Below are positions 57,460 to 64,000 of a DNA stretch of 64,000 bases, piece by piece. The DNA comes from Agrostemma githago (lineage: Eukaryota > Streptophyta > Magnoliopsida > Caryophyllales > Caryophyllaceae). The position numbers and the translations under genes are program-made. The notes under the pieces were generated by a model that saw only the letters and a list, made by a program, of their open reading frames with translations, was not told the DNA's origin and ran no database searches. The stretch covers positions 40,111,811-40,175,810 of the forward strand of contig OY288239.1 of NCBI GenBank assembly GCA_958450325.1. The letters run 5' to 3'. Each line of letters starts with the position of its first letter. The stretch's first letter is position 1.

Positions 57460-57696
57460 ACAAGAATACAGGCAGTCTTTACTTTTACTAAAAAAAAAAG
57501 AGGCGGATGACGATCAAAAATGTCGACGGCTCCGACCACCCCAATGTCAAAAAGAATTTTAAGAGAAATGAGAAGATACAAATTTATACTCGTTGCATGT
57601 TCACACTCGCGTCTTTCACAAACAAACGAGCAGGGGGCAATAGGGGGAGGCCCCCCTGTTGCCAAAATTGGGTAAAGTGAACCCCCCAACGCAAAT
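57460..57696 (+). other. Spacer after pol in element E
   Basis: About 240 bp noncoding, including an A9 run near 57491. It leads into the tandem array. Confidence 0.5.
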
Positions 57697-58266
57697 CAGA
57701 GGCTACCCTGCTTACCTCTGGGCAAGCAGAGGGCAGGCCCCCTGGACTTTGAACGAAAAACCAGGGACAGGCCAAGCTAACAAGGACTGGGGGCAGGCCC
57801 CCCAACCTTGTATAAAAAACGCAAAAGCCACCCTACTCACCTCTGGGCGAGCAGGGGGCAGGCCCCCTGGACTTTGAACGAAAAGCCAGGGATAGGCCAG
57901 GCTAACAAGGACTGGGGGCAGGCCCCCCAACCTTGTATAAAAAACGCAAAAGCCACCCTGCTCACCTCCGGGCGAGCAGGAGGCAGGCCCCCTGGACTTT
58001 GAACGAAAAGCCAGGGACAGGCCAGGCTAACAAGGACTGGGGGCAGGCCCCCCAACCTTGTATAAAAAACACAAGAGCCACCCTGCTTACCTCTAGGCAG
58101 GCAGGGGGCAGGCCCCCTGGACTTTGAACGAAAAGCCAAGGATAGGCCAGGCTAACAAGGACTGGGGGCAGGCCCCCCAACCTTGTATAAAAAACGCAAA
58201 AGCCGCCCCGCTTACCCCTGGGCAGGCAGGGCGCGGCCCTCTAGGCTTTTGATCAAAAACCAAGGG
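57697..58266. repeat. 125-bp tandem repeat array (four full copies plus a diverged one)
   Basis: The anchor GGACTTTGAACGAAAA occurs at 57744, 57869, 57994 and 58119, exactly 125 bp apart; a diverged copy is near 58243. Each unit holds two GGGGGCAGGCCCCC-type near-palindromes and one CCTTGTATAAAAAACGC (TATA-like) sequence. Frames of 64-131 codons on both strands (for example 57808-58002 and 57837-58139) only reflect the repetition. Confidence 0.92.
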
Positions 58267-58484
58267 CATGCTATGGCAGGCGATTAAACAAATAAGGAAA
58301 GAACCCCTGAATTTTAAAACAGTTTGCCATAAAAAGAAAGGAATATCGGACAGAACAAAACCCACGAAGGGTGGAAAGATCTTTACAAAGTCAGAGAAAA
58401 ATACAAGTAGCAAAATATTACAGAATAGCCATAAACACTGGCTCAGTACGGGAAAATAAAAGCTTTTGTAAAAGGGAAGGGGCG
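58267..58484 (-). other. 3' flank of the antisense gene of element E
   Basis: Noncoding stretch between the array and the antisense stop codon. It should hold the 3' UTR of the antisense transcript. Confidence 0.4.
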
Positions 58485-60829
58485 TCATGCAGCATCCTGG
58501 TGAGCGTTGGCGTCTGCCTCAGGCTGCCTGGTCACCCGAGCTTCATCCTTGGCGGAATAGAGACTCCGGAAGGCGTCCTCGTCGAAGGTAGGGAACATCT
58601 CCCCTATCACCTCCATTACCAGCTCTAGAGAAGAGTTAGCACCACTAGAAAAGCTGGCATCCACTGCAGCCTCAGTCTCCTCAGCCAAAGTCTTTTTCTC
58701 TTTCGTCCATTCCCCCTTGGCCTGTTCGAAAGCCGACTTGGCCTGTGACAGCTGCTCCTCCAGGACAGTCACTCTCCCCTTCAAGTGCCCCATATCGGCC
58801 AAAGATAGGTTGGCTCGGTCCAACGACTGCCGGCTCTCCTTCAGATCGGCCTCTAACTTGGAAACCTCCTTCACAGCCATTTCCCCCTGCAGCCTCCATT
58901 GGTCAGCCTGCTTCTTGGCCTCCTCCAACTCCCCCTCTTGCCTTGTCATTTTATCTTTCAAGGAGCTTATCAAGGAGACGTCCCTCTCTATCATGGCCAG
59001 GCGGTCAGGAGGAGGAGCCCCAGGGGTAACTGTTAGCTCCTCATCACTCAGGCGGCTGAGAGCCGCCAGTTCCGCAGATGCCAACATGACCTTTGAGGTA
59101 CGCTGGATATATTGAAGCACTTGATGAGAAGTGGAAGTCACCATCTTTGTAAGGCGGTCGGCCAAGACAGCTCCGGAGTCAGAAAGCAGGCCCGATACAT
59201 CCACACTATCACCAGCCGTGTAGTGGAACTCCACATTTTCCTCTGGGAATGGAATGCTAGAAGGCTCACGTGCAGGGCGTTTCGCCTCAGGGGTGGAGAC
59301 ATCCGCCTCCAGGTCCACCACGTCAGCACTAGGAGGCTCCCTCTCCCTTTTCCTCCTCGTTTCCAAGGGAACACTCTCCCCAGTCCCCTCGGAATCTCCA
59401 GGCTGCGTTCCCTGCGAGATCCGAGGGCCAGCCGGAGAAGCACCCTGTTTTTGACCAGGGGAAGGAGTAGCTCCTGAAGTAACCTCCGCTTCCCCCTCAT
59501 GAATGCTGGGAGTAGGAGTCGCCGGCTTCGACGAAGGCAGCCGGGGGGGGGGAGAGGTAATCTTCGACCAGCAGCAAAGTCTTTCACAAGCTTCATGAGG
59601 GCCTCACTTCCTTTCCTAAAATTTGGTGGAAGAGAAGGACGCTTTGAAAGAACGTGCAATTCCTCGCTCAAGCCTAGCCTTCTAACCTGCTTCTTGGTCC
59701 AACTCCAAGTGTAGGAATCTGCAGGAAAGGAAAGGCGGTCATCAAAAAAGCAGGGAGAAATAAAATCCCTGGAAAATCGTGACAACAAGAAAACCCTAGA
59801 ACTACCTTCAAGGCCACGAATCAGGCCCAGGGGAAGCAGGTACTCGTCTGTCGTGATGAGCTCCGCATGAGGGAGCCAAAAAACAGGGCAAAAGTTCCCA
59901 TGTTTATCCGTCACGATCTCAAACTTTTTTATCAAAATCTTCTCTTTCTCGCTCAGCCTGACTTCCAGAGCCTTCCCCCCAACACGAGGGTGATACTCCT
60001 CACGCGTCTCCATACGGGTATGGACATGGTTCCTAAAATGTCTAGGAATTTTCCACCCCGACGCACTATGGACATATATGAAATTGTTTTTCCAGTCTTT
60101 GAGACTGCTCATGGCCGGCCAGACCAAGGCGTACTTTTTCTGTCTCAGCAGAGACCAGTAACCAGGGGAGCCATCCCCCCCAGATGAAGACACCATTTGG
60201 AGGCCAACCATAAAGCGAAGGGCGTCGATGTAGGGCCCCTCGCCATGGAAAAGGCAGGTCCAGGTGTAGGCCACTTATGCCCTAATGGCCGTTGCAGTTA
60301 ACTGAGCGATGGCGACGTTCATCCTCCTGAAAGTTTCCTCCAGGAAGGGATGCAACGGGAATCGCAGGCCGAATTCTAGGGCCTTATAGAAGACGGCTAT
60401 ACACCCTTCTGGGGGACAGCACACTGTGTCTTTTTCCCCAGGGATCACCACTGTGTACCCCTCCCCAAAGTTATAAAACTGCTCAATGGCCTCAGTCGCG
60501 TTACATTCCAAGATCAGGTCCCTATTCTTAGCCTCGGGATAGGTCTGTAAGGGAACCACATATTTTTCTTTGTCCAAAAAGTAGGTCCTCCCTCTCTCCC
60601 TGCGGATAAGGGGACCGGCCACCCTGGCAGGGTCCACCTCCAGGGCCTCGTCATCTGAATCAATCACATCAAAGGGAGCTGGGTCGGGTGACTCAGCACC
60701 CTCTCCCCTGTGATCGTCTTCCTCCCTGGGGCCAACCCCGGAGGAAGAAGCAACGTCATGACGGCTACCGTCGCCGCCGCCAGTTCTTCCGAGCAAAGAA
60801 TCAAAGGAAAGGGGACGGACTCGCGACAT
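58485..60829 (-). pseudogene. Antisense gene of element E (Transposase_28-like, coiled-coil C-terminus)
   Basis: Minus-strand gene from ATG 60829 to TGA 58485-58487. The first part (184 codons) starts MSRVRPLSFD, is acidic, and contains GLRFPLHPFLEETFRRM, the hallmark of the 'putative gypsy type transposon' family (Transposase_28). An in-frame TAA at 60275-60277 interrupts that domain, which continues in the same frame (YIDALRFMVGLQMVSS, GYWSLLRQKK, WKNNFIYVH). A likely 87-bp GT-AG intron lies at 59719-59805. A G10 run at 59543-59552 shifts the frame. Beyond it, the frame of 59366-58485 carries a P/S-rich linker, an acidic patch and a long coiled coil (heptads in about the last 150 residues), ending NAHQDAA. 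Function is unknown. Family members are found antisense in Tat elements. One nonsense codon and one homopolymer slip disable this copy. Confidence 0.75.
59719..59805 (-). other. Predicted 87-bp in-frame intron of the antisense gene
   Basis: On the minus strand GAAG/GTAGTTCTAGGG...TTTCCTGCAG/ATTCC. It has GT-AG ends, a pyrimidine-rich 3' part and phase 1. Its length is 29 codons without a stop, so spliced and unspliced RNAs would both stay in frame. Confidence 0.6.
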
Positions 60830-61030
60830 TTAGGCTATAGAAGGGAAGAAAAGAGGCGAGAGATTCGAAAGTTCTAACCTAAGGACGCCGGTGAAGTTGC
60901 CAGAGACAGCGACGGGAAGTGATCCTTGCTCCTCGAAAAGAAAACGCTCGGCCAATGAAGGAGATTCAAGAAGTGTTATGGGGAGTAAGGTATCAAGAAG
61001 AGTAAAAGAAGAGAATGAAGGGGGAGAAGG

Positions 61031-61039
61031 GTTTATATA
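61031..61039 (-). promoter_or_regulatory. TATA box of the antisense gene
   Basis: Minus-strand TATATAAAC about 200 bp upstream of ATG 60829. Transcripts starting 25-35 bp below it would have a leader of about 170 nt. It sits in the sense 3' UTR of element E. Confidence 0.5.
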
Positions 61040-61374
61040 AAGCCCAAAGAAGTTCAAAAGGCGAATTCCCTGACAAAACCTCCGAGGATCGTCCACCAGT
61101 CACATACTGAACACCAACTGCTCACCTTTTTCAAGAGGAGCCTCGGTAAACAGAAACGTCAGAGAGAAAGGTCAATCAGCGACCTCATTCAAAAAAAAAA
61201 ATAATAATAATAATAATAAAATAATAACTCATATTAAAAATTCAAATGCACAAAATATTCATTTCATTAAAACCCTACAAGGGAAAGTTACATCGTGGGA
61301 CGGATATGAAAGAAAAATACATAAGGCCTAGAAAGTTCCAGCCTGACAGAAATCAAAAGCCCTGCCACGCAGGC
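61040..61374. other. Spacer between the two antisense ORFs of element E
   Basis: Contains an A-run and (AAT)n stretch at about 61190-61220. No gene is seen here. The long plus frame 61246-61833 overlaps the second antisense ORF and has no known motif. Confidence 0.45.
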
Positions 61375-61956
61375 CTAGTCATCTCCCAGATCTGGGGAAT
61401 AATTCCCAGGGCTGCCTGGACTCCCGAGAGCCGAACCCCAGTCCCAGCTTGGGGAACCCTGAAAGGGGTCATCAGAAGCCCCGTCTCCGTCCCTGTCGCT
61501 CAGGCAGCCAAGACCCTCGCTGTCATCAGAGTCATGGCTGCTGTCTTCCCAGTCCCTTCCAAAGGGAACAGCTCGGGACTCGTCGCAGGTGCGACAGCCT
61601 GTCTTCTTCACAGGCGAAGAAGGACCCGACGCCAGGGAGGATTCGGTGTCAGAGTTGGGGCCGAATTGTTCAGGGTGCAGCCATGGAAAACACTCATGAC
61701 ACCCCCTATCATAACAGCCCCCTCCCTGGGAGCAGCGCCTAAACCTAGGCGCAGCAGGAGGCGAGGACCTCCTAGGGCGTTTGCCCATCCTAATGGAGGC
61801 CTTCTGACCCCTCCGGCGGAAGCGAAGTCGTGAACAGTGACTCCGGCGAACAGCTAAATAAGCGGCCCGTGCATATCGGAGCCTCCAAAACCCTCTAAAG
61901 ATGAAGGAAACATGTCTGACCCCACGGCGAATTACGCTTTTCTTGATCCAAGCCAT
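61375..61956 (-). CDS. Second antisense ORF of element E (193 aa, unknown)
   Basis: Uninterrupted minus-strand frame. The first 70 residues are strongly basic and arginine-rich (RRGVRHVSF, RLRFRRRGQK, GKRPRRSS). A short cysteine/histidine stretch follows (GGCYDRGCHECFPWLH), then another CRTC pair near residue 125. The last 60 residues are acidic and serine/glycine-rich (WEDSSHDSDDSEG, DRDGDGASDD). This could suit a nucleic-acid-binding protein, but I recognise no family. A TATAAAA lies 68 bp upstream. An overlapping plus frame (61246-61833) is the alternative; I prefer this strand because of the TATA box and the basic-to-acidic layout. Confidence 0.45.
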   Translation of the reverse strand: MAWIKKSVIRRGVRHVSFIFRGFWRLRYARAAYLAVRRSHCSRLRFRRRGQKASIRMGKRPRRSSPPAAPRFRRCSQGGGCYDRGCHECFPWLHPEQFGPNSDTESSLASGPSSPVKKTGCRTCDESRAVPFGRDWEDSSHDSDDSEGLGCLSDRDGDGASDDPFQGSPSWDWGSALGSPGSPGNYSPDLGDD

Positions 61957-62023
61957 GTTTAAAACAAAGAAAATGGAAAGATTGAAGATGGGATGAAATA
62001 CAAATGATAAAAGAAACTGAGGA

Positions 62024-62030
62024 TTTTATA
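62024..62030 (-). promoter_or_regulatory. TATA box of the second antisense ORF
   Basis: Minus-strand TATAAAA, 68 bp upstream of ATG 61956, a normal distance for a short leader. Confidence 0.45.
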
Positions 62031-62307
62031 CAAAAGAAAGCGCGGCATTAATGAACGCTCCAACCACCCTGGGAGGAGAGCCACCAATCAGGAACTCTTC
62101 ACGGTTCCCCAAAATCCGCCCAGAAGAGAAGGGCAATCATTACAAAAGTGCTCTCACCCCTTTGCATACCTGACATGAGCAGTGCAAAGTTCCTTGGGAA
62201 GGTGCGAAACATTAAATGCTACAGCAGACATGGAAGTCAACCCCCCTCCAAGCAAGAGTCGCCAGCAGAAGAGAAGTCTCACTTCCCTCCTACTGACGAA
62301 GGCCAAT
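62031..62307 (+). other. 3' end of element E before the LTR
   Basis: Noncoding. The bases directly before the LTR (CTACTGACGAAGGCCAAT) do not form a classical polypurine tract, and the nearest purine run is GCAGAAGAGAAG at about 62262-62273. The true PPT is unclear. Confidence 0.4.
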
Positions 62308-62937
62308 TGATTAGGGTGGGTCGTCTGTCAATTAGCCGCCTGCTAGGCAGGCCCCAAGACCAGCCCCCAGCAAGAAATTAGAACAAACATAAAACGCTAA
62401 GGTTGGCCGTCAGCTGCTGGGAGCACAGGCCAACCCATCCTGTCGGAACTTGGCAGCTCCCTGCCTGAAGACTGTCTGCCCTGGGAAAATCCCTGGTTGG
62501 CAGGGCCAGGACCCCCAGGGGCCCTCTCGTCATTTTGCCTAAGGTAATTGGGAATGGATGGATGAGAAGCGGCCACTTGTCACTTCTATGTCCAACCATT
62601 CCTCCTCCCCTTCTCTTTCTTGTGGGAAGGTATAAAGACCTCCCCATTTCCCACATGAGAGGGGTTTGATTTTCTCTCTCTAGACTCTTACTCCTAAAAA
62701 CGCCGCCTAGTTCCTCACGAGCTAGGTTCGTAAAGGCAATTTCACGGACTGACTTAGGCATCGGAGAGGGTTTCCTCGGATAACCTCCGAGGCCCTGTGC
62801 GTTCACTATGCAGGGAGCAGGCCGTTTCCGCCGGGAAGGTCCGATCCAGGGAGTGAGAGGAAGGGGAGACCAAGGGAAATCAAACGATTGTACAACCCGG
62901 ATCCTAGGCCGGGTGAATTGTTTCCGTGACCGGAACA
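62308..62937 (+). repeat. 3' LTR of element E (630 bp)
   Basis: TGATTAGGGTGGG...CCGGAACA. It is collinear with 51019-51671 except for about a dozen substitutions and a 23-bp gap. The TATA box is at 62631-62637. Confidence 0.92.
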
Positions 62938-62942
62938 ATTAA
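62938..62942. repeat. Target site duplication ATTAA, right copy
   Basis: Matches 51014-51018. Confidence 0.92.
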
Positions 62943-64000
62943 GACTCTACCTTATCCTACTAACGTGCGCGAAGTTCGCTCCTTTCTTGGACATTCAGGA
63001 TTTTACCAAAGATTTATTAAGGATTTTTCCAATATTGCACAACCATTGTGCAAATTGTTGCAAAAGGAGGTTGACTTCGTTTTTGATGAGGCGTGCAAGA
63101 AGGCATTTGATGAGTTGAAGACTCGTCTCACAACTGCCCCGATCATTCAAGCCCCTAATTGGTCTCTTCCCTTCGAGATCAAGTGTGACGCGAGTGATTA
63201 TGCTTTAGGTGCGGTCTTGGGTCAAAAGGATGGGAGAGCTTCTCATGTTATTCATTATGCTTCTATGACCCTTAATGATGCGCAACGAAATTACTCGACT
63301 ACTGAAAAAGAGATGTTGGCGGTTGTCTTTGCTTTAGAAAAATTTCGTTCTTACTTGCTTGGTACTAAAGTTGTTATTTATTCAGATCATGCTGCGCTTC
63401 GTTACTTGACAACGAAGAAAGAGGCCAAGTCGAGGCTAATCCGTTGGATTCTCCTCCTTAGTGAGTTCGATATTGAAGTTAAGGACAAGAAAGGTGCAGA
63501 AAACGTGGTTGCGGACCACTTGAGTCGGTTGGTTCAGAATGATGACCATGACCATGGTTTGGAGTCGGTAAAGGAGATTTTTCCTGATGAAACTTTGTTT
63601 GCTCTACGTACTCTAGAACCTTGGTATGCTAATATTGTTAACTATTTGGTCTCTAACAAGTTTCCAACTCGTTTTTCTAAAGCTCAGAAAGATAAGATTC
63701 GCAGTGACGCGAAGTATTATGTGTGGGATGACCCCTACTTGTGGAAACATTTCTCGGATCAGATCATTAGGCGGTGTGTTTCTGAGAGTGAGATGTCCTC
63801 TATTCTCACTTTTTGTCATTCACATGCATGTGGTGGGCACTTTGGCTCCAAGAGAACAACGAAGAAGGTACTCGATTGTGGTTTTTATTGGCCACATCTG
63901 TTTCGAGATGCGCATGCGTTCTGTAAGTCCTGTGACAACTGTCAAAGGGTGGGGAACATATCCCAAAGAAATGAAATGCCCCAAATCCCTATTATTTATT
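62943..64000 (+). pseudogene. RT end, RNase H and integrase start of element D (runs off the window)
   Basis: Continuous open frame to the window end, taking up the RT reading lost at 51018. Motifs: LPYPTNVREVRSFLGHSGFY (RT end), then RNase H with FEIKCDASDYALGAVLGQ, STTEKEMLAVVFALEKF, IYSDHAALRYL and ADHLSRL. The integrase zinc region follows near 63830-63940 (CHSHACGGHFGSKRT ... CKSCDNCQR). No stop occurs in this part. It is called a pseudogene because gag and protease upstream carry nonsense and frameshift changes and element E splits RT. Confidence 0.85.

Larger units (their letters stand above)
51019..62937 (+). mobile_element. Complete Tat-like Gypsy element E with antisense genes
   Basis: 11.9 kb with two LTRs (653 and 630 bp), target duplication ATTAA, PBS, open gag-protease and pol frames, a 125-bp tandem array and antisense ORFs between pol and the 3' LTR. 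Two RNase H domains and antisense extra genes place it in the Tat branch. The LTRs differ by about a dozen substitutions and one 23-bp gap, so it is younger than D and A but older than the Copia at 14445. GC content is visibly higher than in its surroundings. Confidence 0.92.

Noticed and set aside
57659..58488. Multiple overlapping ORFs (64-131 codons) on both strands
   Set aside because: They are produced by the 125-bp tandem array. The period is not a codon multiple, and the same short peptides recur.
60830..61096. 88-codon minus ORF directly upstream of and in frame with the antisense gene, ending TAA immediately before its ATG
   Set aside because: The TATA box at 61031-61039 lies inside it, so transcripts would lack its start. 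It reads as a 5' leader that happens to be open.
61246..61833. 195-codon plus ORF in the 3' region of element E
   Set aside because: It overlaps the minus ORF 61375-61956, lacks motifs and has no independent promoter signal. It is kept only as the alternative reading.

Overview
This window is plant nuclear DNA dominated by LTR retrotransposons. Evidence: tRNA-primed LTR elements of the Ty3/Gypsy (Tat-like, Athila-like, chromovirus-like) and Ty1/Copia groups, Mutator-like debris with a FAR1-type domain remnant, and one intron-containing host gene of the plant senescence/dehydration (ERD7) family. A large-genome eudicot is likely. Caryophyllales is possible, but I cannot establish the species. 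I see no bacterial features, rRNA, tRNA gene or CRISPR.

Layout. (1) 1-31375 is one old minus-strand Tat-like Gypsy element (element A). Its 3' LTR (1-1904, cut by the window edge) and 5' LTR (24253-31375) bracket decayed gag, protease, RT, two RNase H domains and integrase. It hosts three later insertions: a non-autonomous large-LTR element (2803-9475) with a deletion at one junction; a complete, apparently intact Copia element (14445-23644, identical-looking 1303-bp LTRs, TSD GAACG, 1336-aa polyprotein); and an inverted pair of Mutator-like elements (about 25948-30512) inside the 5' LTR. (2) 31376-33446 is the only TE-free DNA, about 2.1 kb, and carries a two-exon ERD7-like gene. (3) 33447-36440 is a decayed minus-strand Copia element. 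(4) 36441-42137 is the 3' end of a second Tat-like Gypsy (element B, minus strand): LTR, two tandem-repeat arrays (81 bp and 55 bp) and a broken plant mobile domain (PMD) gene in antisense orientation to the element. (5) 42138-46179 is the 3' end of an Athila-like element (C, minus). (6) 46180-64000 is an Athila-like element (D, plus) split by a complete Tat-like element E (51019-62937, TSD ATTAA). E has open gag-protease and pol frames, a 125-bp repeat array and two antisense ORFs with their own TATA boxes.

How it fits together. From 33447 rightward each element is interrupted by the next (Copia by B, B by C, C by D, D by E), so the right half reads as a nested series that should close again beyond the window. 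A, B and C are different elements but share one LTR promoter layout: GC-rich short palindromes just upstream of a TATAAATA box. B and E both carry a host-like or transposon-like gene in antisense between pol and the 3' LTR, with tandem repeats in the same region. Boundaries come from TG...CA ends, PBS/PPT sites, target duplications and copy-to-copy comparison by eye; no alignment or database search was run.
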